Assembly: GCF_001427795.1 (NCBI RefSeq)
Contig: NZ_LMHJ01000002.1
Location: forward strand, 124,001-188,000
Source of the DNA: Nocardioides sp. Root682
Lineage (GTDB): Bacteria > Actinomycetota > Actinomycetes > Propionibacteriales > Nocardioidaceae
DNA length: 64,000 nt
Reading direction: 5' to 3'
Shown here: positions 26,192 through 34,708 of the stretch, in pieces
Numbering within the stretch: position 1 is the first letter of the stretch
How the letters are laid out: each line of letters opens with the position of its first letter
Notes under the pieces: generated by a model
The model's input: the letters and a program-made list of their open reading frames with translations, nothing else
Told to the model about the DNA's origin: nothing
The model's database searches: none
Translations under genes and position numbers: made by a program

Positions 26192-28303
26192 ATGGGCTCC
26201 CGAACAGAGGACGCGGCGCCCGCGACCGGGATCGACAGCGAGGACCGGCTCCGCCTGGTCATCGAGGCCGCACCCAGCGCCATGATCGTCGTCAACGATC
26301 GTGGCTGCCTCGTGGTCGTCAACTCCGAGGCCGAGCGCTCCTTCGGCTACACGCGCGAGGAGCTGCTCGAGCTCCGCATCGAGGACCTCATCCCGACCCG
26401 GTTCCGCAGCCACCACGACGGAGAACGCGATGCGTACTTCGCGAACCCCGATCGGCGCGGCATGGGGGTGGGGCGTGAGCTCTACGGCCTGCGCAAGGAC
26501 GGTACCGAGATGCGGGTCGAGATCGGGCTCAACCCGATCGTGATCGACGGCGAACGCTTCGTCCTCGCCTCCGTCATCGACATCACCGAGCGTTTGCGCG
26601 GGCAGGCCGCCGAGAACGCGGCCCGGCACGACGTGCTGCGCCGTTCGATCCTCGACACCATCCCGTTCAGCATCATCGCGACCGACCGGCACGGCCGGAT
26701 CGTGACCGCGAACCCGGCGGCGGAGTCCTTGCTCGGCTATCAGGCCGATGAGCTGATCGACACCTCGTTGAGCGTCATCGACGGTGCGCCGCGCCAGACC
26801 TACAGCGACGGTGCACTCCGCCTCGGAGACGCGGGCGGTGACGACATCGAGTGGATCTACCGCCGCAAGGAGGGCGAGCTGATCCCCGTCCAGGAAGCGA
26901 TCGTGCCCCTGGAGTCCGAGGACGGCGAGACCACCGGGTTCCTCGCCGTGGCCTACGACATCTCGCACCGGGTCGAGGCCCGCGAGCGGATGGAGCACAT
27001 GGCCACCCACGACAGCCTGACGAACCTGGCCAACCGCGCGCTGCTCATCCGTCATCTCGACGAGGCACTGGAGAGGACCGCCCGTTCCTCGCTGGAGCTG
27101 GTGCTGGTCCTGCTCGACCTGGACCACTTCAAGCGGATCAACGACTCGCTGGGCCACCACATCGGCGACGAGCTGCTGCTGGTCGTCGCCGAGCGGCTGC
27201 AGGCGCGGACCCGGACCCGGACCGACGACCTCGTCGCCCGGCTCGGTGGCGACGAGTTCGTGATCGTCTTCCACGACGTCGAGCCCGGCGCTCAGATGGA
27301 CCGGCGACTGACCGACCTGATGGCCGACGTGCTCGCGCCGGTGGTCGTGCACGGCTACGAGCTCGCGGTGACGGGCAGCCTCGGCGGCACCCGCTTCCCG
27401 CTCGACGGGGCGACTCCTTCCGAGCTGCTCAAGCACGCCGACATCGCGATGTACCAGGCGAAGGCCGCGGGGCGGAACAACGTCCAGTGGTTCGAGCCCC
27501 GGATGCTGGAGGAGAACAGCGACCGGCTGGCGCTCTCGGCCGCGCTGCGCCAGGCACTCGACCAGCTCGACCAGGGCGAGCTGTCGCTTGCCTACCAGCC
27601 GCAGGTGGATCTCGCATCCGGCCAGGTGGTGGGACTCGAGGCCCTGGCTCGCTGGACGAGCCCCACGCTGGGCCCGGTCGGGCCGGACCGCTTCATCCCG
27701 GTCGCCGAGGACGGCGGCATGATCACGCCCCTGGGTGGCTGGGTCCTCCGGACGGCGTGTGCTGCGCTGGCCGCACTCCAGGTCCAGATGGGCCGGTCCC
27801 TGCGCATGGCCGTCAACGTCTCGCCGCGTCAGATGCGTGGAACCGCCTGGCTCGACGAGATCGCCGACGCCCTCGAGCGTTCGGGTATCGAGCCCTCGCA
27901 GCTCGAGGTGGAGATCACCGAGGGCCTGCTGATCGACGACCACGGTGACGCTGTCGCCATGCTGGAGTCGTTGCGTGCCCTCGGCATCACCATCGTCATC
28001 GACGACTTCGGCTGCGGCTACAGCAGCCTCGCGTACCTGACGAAGTTCCCCATCGACAAGATCAAGATCGACCGCTCCTTCGTGCAGGAGATCGCGAGCG
28101 CCGACCACAACGCCGCGATCGTTGACGCCATCATCGTGATGGCGCACGCCCTCGGGATGACGGTCGTGGCGGAGGGTGTCGAGACCGAGGCCCAGGAGCG
28201 CTACCTGCGCGAGCGTGGGTGCGACGAGGTGCAGGGCTATTACTACAGTGCCGGCGTCCCCGCCGGCGCCGTGGCCATGGTCGCCCAGGCCATCGGCGGC
28301 TGA
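26192..28303 (+). CDS. PAS-PAS-GGDEF-EAL cyclic-di-GMP enzyme
   Basis: 703 residues, cytoplasmic, no membrane segment. The ATG at 26192 follows GGAGGG at 5 nt spacing and is preferred over an in-frame ATG at 26180. Two PAS domains (about 15-125 and 148-265), GGDEF at about 352 with an RTDD-type inhibitory site just before it, and an EAL domain with LEALARW (about 482-488), NVSPRQM, EVEITEG, IDDFGCGYSSL, KIKIDRSF and AEGVET. All catalytic residues of both domains appear present, so it could make and break cyclic-di-GMP depending on the PAS signal. It is divergent from the GT2 synthase. Confidence 0.93.
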   Translation: MGSRTEDAAPATGIDSEDRLRLVIEAAPSAMIVVNDRGCLVVVNSEAERSFGYTREELLELRIEDLIPTRFRSHHDGERDAYFANPDRRGMGVGRELYGLRKDGTEMRVEIGLNPIVIDGERFVLASVIDITERLRGQAAENAARHDVLRRSILDTIPFSIIATDRHGRIVTANPAAESLLGYQADELIDTSLSVIDGAPRQTYSDGALRLGDAGGDDIEWIYRRKEGELIPVQEAIVPLESEDGETTGFLAVAYDISHRVEARERMEHMATHDSLTNLANRALLIRHLDEALERTARSSLELVLVLLDLDHFKRINDSLGHHIGDELLLVVAERLQARTRTRTDDLVARLGGDEFVIVFHDVEPGAQMDRRLTDLMADVLAPVVVHGYELAVTGSLGGTRFPLDGATPSELLKHADIAMYQAKAAGRNNVQWFEPRMLEENSDRLALSAALRQALDQLDQGELSLAYQPQVDLASGQVVGLEALARWTSPTLGPVGPDRFIPVAEDGGMITPLGGWVLRTACAALAALQVQMGRSLRMAVNVSPRQMRGTAWLDEIADALERSGIEPSQLEVEITEGLLIDDHGDAVAMLESLRALGITIVIDDFGCGYSSLAYLTKFPIDKIKIDRSFVQEIASADHNAAIVDAIIVMAHALGMTVVAEGVETEAQERYLRERGCDEVQGYYYSAGVPAGAVAMVAQAIGG

Positions 28304-28308
28304 CGGAC

Positions 28309-28391
28309 TCCTCAGCGACTGCGCAAGTCCTCAGCGACTGCGCAAGTCCTCAGCGACTGCGCAGGACCTGCGCAAGACCTCAGCGACTGCG
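28309..28391. repeat. 19-bp tandem repeats at the 3' end of the GGDEF gene
   Basis: TCCTCAGCGACTGCGCAAG occurs at 28309-28327 and 28328-28346, with a near copy at 28347-28365, a truncated unit at 28366-28376, and a final partial unit from 28377. The last unit contains the stop codon and last codons (Arg-Ser-Arg) of the minus-strand GGDEF gene. The array therefore looks like repeated slippage copies of that gene end, filling the space between two convergent genes. Confidence 0.85.
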
Positions 28392-29795
28392 GAGCAGGTC
28401 GGCCCGGCTTGCTGCCGTCTGGTTCCGCCCGGCGCTCTTCGCGTCGTACATCGCGCGGTCGGCCGCGACGATCAGTGACTTCGCAGTGCTGCGATCGTCC
28501 GACAGCGCGTAGCCGACGCTCGCCGTGATCCGGTCGAACGGGGCGTCGGCGCTGGAGCCGTAGGGCTCGGCGATGCGACCCCTGATGCGCTCGGCGAGTT
28601 CATGGAGCTCGTGGGTTCCCGAGATCGCGGAGCACGCGACGACGAACTCGTCGCCTCCCAGGCGCGCCACCAGGTCGGAAGGGCGTACAGCGGCGGAGAT
28701 CCGGCTCGCCATCTCGTCGAGGAGCAGGTCGCCCTCCCGGTGGCCCCACGCGTCGTTGACCCGCTTGAAGCCGTCGAGGTCGAGATAGATCACGCCGACC
28801 GCCTCCGGTGGCACCCGGGGCTGCACGAGCTGGGCGTCGAGGCTCTGCAGGAGAAGGGTGCGGTTGGCCAGCCCCGTGAGCGGGTCGTGCAGGGCGAGGC
28901 GGCGGAGCTCGGCGATCAACGCGTTGCGGGAGTCACGGAACAGCGCCAGTGTCAGGACGACGAAGGTCAGGCAGCCGACCATGCCCTGGGCGAGCAGCGC
29001 CTGCTCCGTGGGCGCGATGCCCTTGAGCGCGCCCAGGTCCAGCAGTGTCGGCCACACGACGGACGTTCCGGCCGCGACGAGGAACAGGGTGCTCGTCGTG
29101 GTCGAGTAGCGCAACGAGATCCACATCGCCGGCAACATGGTGGCGAAGGCGGTGGGCAGGCCGGGGTTGAACCAGAACACCCTGCCGAAGACCAGAACCG
29201 TCACCGCGATGCACGCGCAGGTCTCCGCCAGCCGGAGACCGGTCGGCGTCGACCACGACCACTGCGCGCTCCGGAGTCGGAGCGCGACGGCGACCCCGGC
29301 CAGGGCGGTGACGCCGTTGCGGACGGCGAACAGGGCGAAGGTGTCGAAGAGCTGGTCGTGCCCCGTGGCTGCGAAGTAGCCGACGGCCAGGGTCGCGGAG
29401 ACGACCGTGCCGGCAGCAACCGCGACCACCAGGCGACCGAGATCGGTGGGGTCGCTCAACGTGATCGGCCGGTCGTCGTGTCCCAGGACCGCGACGATGA
29501 CGCCGGCGAGCGCGACGTTGACGACGACGAACCACGCCGCGAGGCCGACCGGGGCTCCCGTGAGGAACGTGGCACCGAAGGTCACCAGGGCGAGCACGGT
29601 CCAGTGCGCGGCGGCGAGGCGGGGACGAAGGGAGCGCGTGTGCAGGGCCCAGAGCGCCGCGACGGCCGCGGCGGGCCAGATCAGCGAGATCTCACTGCCC
29701 TCGACACGGGTCGTGCGGCCCGCGAGGATCGCGAGGGCGTAGGCGATCGCGAATCCCAGGACGGGCAGGGCCGTCCAGACGGCGCGACGAGCCAC
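28380..29795 (-). CDS. membrane diguanylate cyclase with MASE1-like sensor domain
   Basis: 471 residues from a GTG at 29795 with AGGAGA just upstream. An N-terminal MASE1-like domain of eight or more helices (about 5-290, including GSEISLIWPAAAVAALWAL and FWFNPGLPTAFATMLPAMWI) is followed directly by a GGDEF domain (LALHDPLTGLANRTLLL, then LGGDEF). The active site is intact and an RPSD inhibitory site precedes it by five residues. It should synthesise cyclic-di-GMP in response to a membrane signal. It is a paralogue of the next upstream gene, sharing the same helices, GGDEF and even 5' leader. The C-terminus abuts a tandem repeat. Confidence 0.9.
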   Translation of the reverse strand: MARRAVWTALPVLGFAIAYALAILAGRTTRVEGSEISLIWPAAAVAALWALHTRSLRPRLAAAHWTVLALVTFGATFLTGAPVGLAAWFVVVNVALAGVIVAVLGHDDRPITLSDPTDLGRLVVAVAAGTVVSATLAVGYFAATGHDQLFDTFALFAVRNGVTALAGVAVALRLRSAQWSWSTPTGLRLAETCACIAVTVLVFGRVFWFNPGLPTAFATMLPAMWISLRYSTTTSTLFLVAAGTSVVWPTLLDLGALKGIAPTEQALLAQGMVGCLTFVVLTLALFRDSRNALIAELRRLALHDPLTGLANRTLLLQSLDAQLVQPRVPPEAVGVIYLDLDGFKRVNDAWGHREGDLLLDEMASRISAAVRPSDLVARLGGDEFVVACSAISGTHELHELAERIRGRIAEPYGSSADAPFDRITASVGYALSDDRSTAKSLIVAADRAMYDAKSAGRNQTAASRADLLRSR

Positions 29796-29881
29796 GGTCG
29801 CTCTCCTTCTGTCGATGGATCTGGTTGCCCCATCGACACGCGGGCCCCGGATCAGAGGAGTTGCGACGTTCGCAGGTCGAC

Positions 29882-31717
29882 TCAGGTGAGCGTCGCTGGC
29901 TCGCCATCGAGCGTCACGCAGTCCTTGCCTCCCTGCTTCGACCGGTACATCAGGTGGTCGGCGTGCTTGAGGAGGGTCGTGGCGGTGCAACCACGGTCGG
30001 CGAGGGCGACGCCGATGCTGCCGCTGATCCCGGTGAACTGCTCGCCGGACTCCAGCGGATAGGGCTGCCGCACCTCGAGCCGGATCCGTTCGGCGAGGGC
30101 CTCGAGATCATTCCGGCTGCCGACGCCGAGGCACAGGACGGCGAACTCGTCGCCCCCGATCCGGGCGACCGTGTCGTCGGGGCGCACGGCGGCGCGGAGC
30201 CGCTCGGCGACCCGGATCAGCACTCCGTCGCCCTCGCTGTGTCCCCAGCTGTCGTTGACCTGCTTGAAGCCGTCGAGGTCGAGGAAGATCAGCCCGATCC
30301 TGGGTGCTGGACGACGCGTGAGCGCCTCCTCGAGCCGGTGCGTGAGCAGGGTGCGGTTGGCGAGCCCGGTCAGGGGATCGTGCGAGGCCAGGTGATGGAG
30401 CTCGGCCTCGGACTGCTTGCGGGCGGTGATGTCGGTCGCGATGCCGATGTAGCCGCTGGGCCTGCCGTCGACGATCCGCATCGCGCTCACGGTGAGGCTC
30501 ACCGGCAGCGTGCTGCCGTCGCGGCGGACGTAGGTCCACTCGCGCTCGTCCGAGGATCCCGGCGCCACGTCGTGGATGAGGACCTCGAACCCCGGCTCGA
30601 TGCCGAGCTGGTCCGCCCGGTCGGCCAGCTCGCGGGGATCGTGGAGCACGGCCGGGGTCTGCCCGATCATGGCGGCGCAGCTCCAGCCGAGCATGCGTTC
30701 CGCACCGACGTTGAACACCGTGATCCGGCCCTCGGGGTCGGTGCCGATGATGGAGAGCTCGGACGCGGCACCGAGCACGTCGGCGAGCAGGCCGGCTTCC
30801 TCACCAGCCCGTCGGCGGGCTGCTTCGAGCTGCACGATCAACCCGTCGCGGGAGTCACGGAACAGCGCCAGTGACAGCACCACCATGGTCAGGCTGCCGA
30901 CCATGCCCTGGGCCAGCAACGCCTGCACGTGCGGCTCGATGCCGGTCAGGGCGCCGCGGTCGAGCAGGGTTGCCCACACGATCGATGCGCCCGCTGCCGA
31001 GAGGAAGAGGGTGCTCGTCGTGGTCGGGTAGCGCAACGCGATCCACATCGCCGGCAGCATGACGGCGAAGGCGGTCGGCAACCCCGGGTTGAACCAGTAG
31101 ACCCGGCCGAAGATCGCGACCGTCACGACGAGGCAGACGAGTCCCTCCAGCAGCTGGGCCGGGGAGGGGCGTGGCCAGCGCCAGGTGGCTTCCTTGAGCC
31201 GCATCACCAGGGCCACACCGGCGAGCGCGGTGACCCCGTTGCGGACAGCGAACAGCGCGAAGGTCCGAGGCGGGTCTTCCTGCCCGGCATGGACGAAGAA
31301 GGCGGTCGCCAGCGCTGCGGCAACGAGCGTCCCGGCGCCCACTGCCACCACGAGTCGACGCAGGTCGGTCGGATCGCGCAGGGCCACCGGTCCGCCGCCG
31401 CGACCCAGGACGGCCGTCGCCACCCCCGCGAGCCCGGCGTTGACCAGGACGAACCACGCGGAGAGATCCCATGCGGCGCCCGTGACCCGGGTGACCACGA
31501 GAGTCAGCAGTGCGAACAGGGCTGCGTGGGCCACGGCGGCGGCGCGCGGCAGGGTCCGGATGTGCAGGCCCCACAGCACGGCGACGGCGGCGGCGGGCCA
31601 GACCAGGGAGACTTCGCTGCCCTCCACGCGCGTCGCGCGACCGATCAGGATGGACAGGGTGAAGGCGACGCCGAAGGCCACGGCGGGCAGTGCTGCCCGA
31701 GCGAGGCGTCCGGCCAC
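29882..31717 (-). CDS. membrane MASE1-PAS-GGDEF diguanylate cyclase
   Basis: 611 residues from a GTG at 31717 (TGGAG upstream). The N-terminal MASE1-like membrane domain (about 5-290) is close in sequence to that of the neighbouring paralogue (EGSEVSLVWPAAAVAVLWGL; YWFNPGLPTAFAVMLPAMWI). It is followed by a PAS domain (about 310-430) that the paralogue lacks, then GGDEF (HLASHDPLTGLANRTLL, IGGDEF) with an RPDD inhibitory site. The pair is a tandem duplication with loss or gain of the PAS domain. It is transcribed towards the paralogue across 86 nt and divergently from the molybdenum hydroxylase genes. Confidence 0.9.
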   Translation of the reverse strand: MAGRLARAALPAVAFGVAFTLSILIGRATRVEGSEVSLVWPAAAVAVLWGLHIRTLPRAAAVAHAALFALLTLVVTRVTGAAWDLSAWFVLVNAGLAGVATAVLGRGGGPVALRDPTDLRRLVVAVGAGTLVAAALATAFFVHAGQEDPPRTFALFAVRNGVTALAGVALVMRLKEATWRWPRPSPAQLLEGLVCLVVTVAIFGRVYWFNPGLPTAFAVMLPAMWIALRYPTTTSTLFLSAAGASIVWATLLDRGALTGIEPHVQALLAQGMVGSLTMVVLSLALFRDSRDGLIVQLEAARRRAGEEAGLLADVLGAASELSIIGTDPEGRITVFNVGAERMLGWSCAAMIGQTPAVLHDPRELADRADQLGIEPGFEVLIHDVAPGSSDEREWTYVRRDGSTLPVSLTVSAMRIVDGRPSGYIGIATDITARKQSEAELHHLASHDPLTGLANRTLLTHRLEEALTRRPAPRIGLIFLDLDGFKQVNDSWGHSEGDGVLIRVAERLRAAVRPDDTVARIGGDEFAVLCLGVGSRNDLEALAERIRLEVRQPYPLESGEQFTGISGSIGVALADRGCTATTLLKHADHLMYRSKQGGKDCVTLDGEPATLT

Positions 31718-31865
31718 GGTCCGCTCCACTTCTGTCGACGGGGTACGTGACCCATCGGCAGGCACGGAACGGATCAGAGAATTCCGTCGTGGCCGACCGG
31801 ACCAACCGTTGACCAATCTTGCTTCGCCATGCTGCAGTGACAACCGTCACATCTTGGGGGCGAAC

Positions 31866-34190
31866 ATGGGGAAACAAGCAGGGCGCGAGCCTGCCGCGAG
31901 GCTGAGCAGGCGGTCCTTCGTCGGGTACGTCGTCGGGGGCACCAGCCTGATGGTGATGGCCGACCTGGCGCTCGGGGCGAGTCCGGCGAGCGCCGTACCC
32001 ATCCCGTCGGTGCCACAGATTCCTGAGCTCTACGACCTCAACGACTTCCTGGTGCACTGCACTCTGCCCACGGCCAACCACGTCGGGATCCGGATCGACG
32101 AGCAGGGTGATGCCCACTTCGCGCTGCCCAGGATGGAGGTCGGCCAGGGCATCACGACGGCGGTCGCCATGTTGATCGCCGAGGAGCTGGACCTGCCGCT
32201 GGACCGGGTGCACGTCACCCTCGCCCCGGCGCGCCCGGAGCTGCTGTTCAACCAGCTCACCGGCGGGTCGAACACGATCATCTCGATGTACACCCCGATC
32301 CGGGTGGCTGCCGCCGTCGCGCGCAAGGCCCTGCTCGAGGCCGCTGCGATCCAGCTCGGCGCCCTGCTCACCTCGCTGGTCGCGAAGGGCGGCGTCATCT
32401 CGGCGCCCGACGGTTCTTCGGTGACGTACGGCGACGTCGCCACCGCGGCCGCTGCTCCGACGACCCGGCAGGTGAAGGTCACGCTCAAGGCGGCCGCCGA
32501 GCGGACCGTGGTCGGCACGCCGCAGCGCCGGATCGACGCACTCGACGCGGTGACCGGCCGCAAGCAGTTCGCGATGGACATCGCCGTCCCGGACGCGCTG
32601 CCGACCATGGTGTGCCGGGCGCCCGACCTCAACGGCACGGCGAAGTCGATCCGCAACGAGGCCGCCGTCAAGGCGATGGCGGGGGTGACCCACGTGGCGA
32701 TCATCGAGACCGGCGTGGCCGTGCGCGCGCGGACCTTCGGTCAGTGCATCGACGCCGTGCGGGCCCTCGACGTCGAGTGGAACGCCGGCCCGGTCGCGGG
32801 CAAGTCGGCCCCGGACATCCTCAAGGAGCTGCGTGCCGCCCAGCTGCCGCTGGTCGTGCCCAAGGCCGGTGCCGCGACCCTGGACGGCGACTTCGTCTTC
32901 CACTTCCGCAGCGGTTCGGCGCTCGAGCCGAACTGTGCGATCGCCGACGTCCGGGCTGACTCCGCGACCATCTGGGCGGGCCTGAAGTCACCCATCGACG
33001 CGCAGTCGAAGATCGCGAAGATCCTCGGGCTGTTCCAGAAGCAGGTCAGCGTCAACGTGGTCCAGGGCGGCGGCTCGTTCGGGCGCAAGCTGTTCAGCGA
33101 CGGCGCGATCGAGGCGGCGCGGGCATCGAAGGCGTTCGGTGCGCCGGTGAAGCTGATGTGGCACCGCGCCGACGAACCCCGCCAGGGCAGGGTGCACCCG
33201 ATGGCCGTCTCCCGGATCCGGGCGACCGTGCTGCTCGGCAGCGTGATCAGCTTCGAGCAGCGGCACACCGCGGTCCCGACCGACTTCCGCCACGGTCTCG
33301 GCGAACGGCTGACCGCAGAGGTGTCGGCGCTGCCGACCGGGCTCGGCAACCTGGGCTTCTCGGAGACGGTGTTCATGCTGACTCAGGAGCTGCCGTACAA
33401 CTTCGGCGTCATCACGCAGCTGCTCAACGAGCCCAAGCCGGCGCCCGACAGGTTCAACACCAGCTCGGTGCGCAACATCTACTCGCCCGACGTGGCCACG
33501 GCCAACGAGCTGATGGTCGACCAGCTCGCGAAACGGCTCAAGCAGGACCCGGTCGCGTTCCGGCGCTCGTACCTCAAGAGCCGCGTCGTGAAACGGGTGC
33601 TGAACCGGGCAGCCGAGCTCGGTGAGTGGGGCCGGGCGATGCCGGCCGGCACGGCCCAGGGGATCGCGATCCACAAGGAGTACAAGGGCGCGACCGCCGT
33701 CCTGGTCGAGATCGACTGCCGGCCCGAGACCGTCAACCGCAAGGTCCGCGACGCCGTCACCGGCCCGCGGGTCACCAAGGCGGTCGTGGTGATCGACGCC
33801 GGCGTGGTCATCAACCCCCTCGGCATCAAGGCCCAGATGATGGGCGGCTTCATGGACGGGATGGCGCAGGCGCTGACCTACGGCAACCACCTGGTCGACG
33901 GGCACTTCCTCGAGGCGAGCTGGGACAACTCGGCGTACACGAGGCAGTGGAACACGCCCTTCGATTTCCAGTGCGAGGTCCTCGACTCGGAGAGCAAGGT
34001 GCCCGGGGGAGTGGGTGAGGCGGGCGTCGCCGCGTCGATGGCGGCCGTGGCCTGCGCTTACGCACGGGCCACGGGGAAGATGCCGACGGAGTTCCCCATC
34101 AACTTCCACGACCCGCTGCACTTCGAGCCGAAGCCGTTCATCCCGTCCGTCCCGCAGTCGCCGACCGACGGCCTCTCCTACACGTCCTGA
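31866..34190 (+). CDS. Tat-exported molybdopterin aldehyde/xanthine dehydrogenase-type large subunit (IorB-like)
   Basis: 774 residues, ATG preceded by TTGGGGGCG. A twin-arginine signal SRRSFVG at about 14-20 with a hydrophobic core and ASA cleavage region is present. The rest matches the isoquinoline 1-oxidoreductase beta/aldehyde dehydrogenase large subunit family: EVGQGITTAVAMLIAEEL, LTGGSNTI, VVQGGGSFGRKLFSDGAIEAA, and C-terminal GGVGEAGVAASMAAVACA containing the catalytic Glu. It binds molybdenum cofactor and hydroxylates aldehydes or N-heterocycles outside the membrane. The 2Fe-2S subunit follows 9 nt later. No FAD subunit or chaperone gene is seen. Confidence 0.9.
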   Translation: MGKQAGREPAARLSRRSFVGYVVGGTSLMVMADLALGASPASAVPIPSVPQIPELYDLNDFLVHCTLPTANHVGIRIDEQGDAHFALPRMEVGQGITTAVAMLIAEELDLPLDRVHVTLAPARPELLFNQLTGGSNTIISMYTPIRVAAAVARKALLEAAAIQLGALLTSLVAKGGVISAPDGSSVTYGDVATAAAAPTTRQVKVTLKAAAERTVVGTPQRRIDALDAVTGRKQFAMDIAVPDALPTMVCRAPDLNGTAKSIRNEAAVKAMAGVTHVAIIETGVAVRARTFGQCIDAVRALDVEWNAGPVAGKSAPDILKELRAAQLPLVVPKAGAATLDGDFVFHFRSGSALEPNCAIADVRADSATIWAGLKSPIDAQSKIAKILGLFQKQVSVNVVQGGGSFGRKLFSDGAIEAARASKAFGAPVKLMWHRADEPRQGRVHPMAVSRIRATVLLGSVISFEQRHTAVPTDFRHGLGERLTAEVSALPTGLGNLGFSETVFMLTQELPYNFGVITQLLNEPKPAPDRFNTSSVRNIYSPDVATANELMVDQLAKRLKQDPVAFRRSYLKSRVVKRVLNRAAELGEWGRAMPAGTAQGIAIHKEYKGATAVLVEIDCRPETVNRKVRDAVTGPRVTKAVVVIDAGVVINPLGIKAQMMGGFMDGMAQALTYGNHLVDGHFLEASWDNSAYTRQWNTPFDFQCEVLDSESKVPGGVGEAGVAASMAAVACAYARATGKMPTEFPINFHDPLHFEPKPFIPSVPQSPTDGLSYTS

Positions 34191-34199
34191 GGTGCACCG

Positions 34200-34682
34200 A
34201 TGACCACGCACACCTTCAAGCTCAATGGCGAGACCGTCACCGTCGAGGTCGAGGACGACGTCCGGATCCTCTGGGTCCTGCGCGACGTCCTCGGTGTGAC
34301 CGGCCCGAAGTACGGCTGCGGGATCAACGTCTGCAAGGCCTGCACGTCCCACATCAACGGCAAGGCGTTCAACCCGTGCTCGGTCCCGGTCGGCGCGATC
34401 GGCGCGGATGACGAGATCACCACGATCGAGGGCCTGGCCGACACCGTCGACGGTGACGGCCTGCACCCGATGCAGGAGGCCTGGCTGGAGCACGACGTCG
34501 CCCAGTGCGGCTACTGCCAGCCCGGTCAGATCATGGCGGCGGTGGCGCTGGTCAACCGGGTCCGCGCGGAGGACCGCGCGATCACCGAGGACGACCTCGA
34601 CGCGATCCGCAACGTGTGCCGCTGCGGGACCTACTCCCGGATCCGGGACGCGGTGCGCACGGGTGCGGAGATGATGGGCTGA
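34200..34682 (+). CDS. 2Fe-2S subunit of the molybdenum hydroxylase (IorA/CoxS-like)
   Basis: 160 residues. The N-terminal plant-type ferredoxin domain has C40, C45, C48 and C60 (CGINVCKAC then NPC). The C-terminal alpha-helical 2Fe-2S domain has C103, C106, C140 and C142 (CGYCQPGQI; CRCGTYSRIR). All eight cluster ligands are present. It carries electrons away from the molybdenum centre of the upstream subunit and is exported with it on that subunit's Tat signal, since it has none itself. The 2-subunit layout without a flavin subunit is typical of the Ior type, where a cytochrome is the likely acceptor. Confidence 0.95.
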   Translation: MTTHTFKLNGETVTVEVEDDVRILWVLRDVLGVTGPKYGCGINVCKACTSHINGKAFNPCSVPVGAIGADDEITTIEGLADTVDGDGLHPMQEAWLEHDVAQCGYCQPGQIMAAVALVNRVRAEDRAITEDDLDAIRNVCRCGTYSRIRDAVRTGAEMMG

Positions 34683-34708
34683 GGCAACCGCGCCCGTACG
34701 ATTCGCCG

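Noticed and set aside
28309-28391. CRISPR-like array
   Set aside because: Units are direct 19-bp tandem copies without unique spacers and derive from the adjacent gene end.
29796-29881. Cyclic-di-GMP riboswitch in the leaders of the GGDEF genes
   Set aside because: The blocks shared with the leader at 31718-31843 do not match the GEMM core; the similarity is explained by gene duplication.
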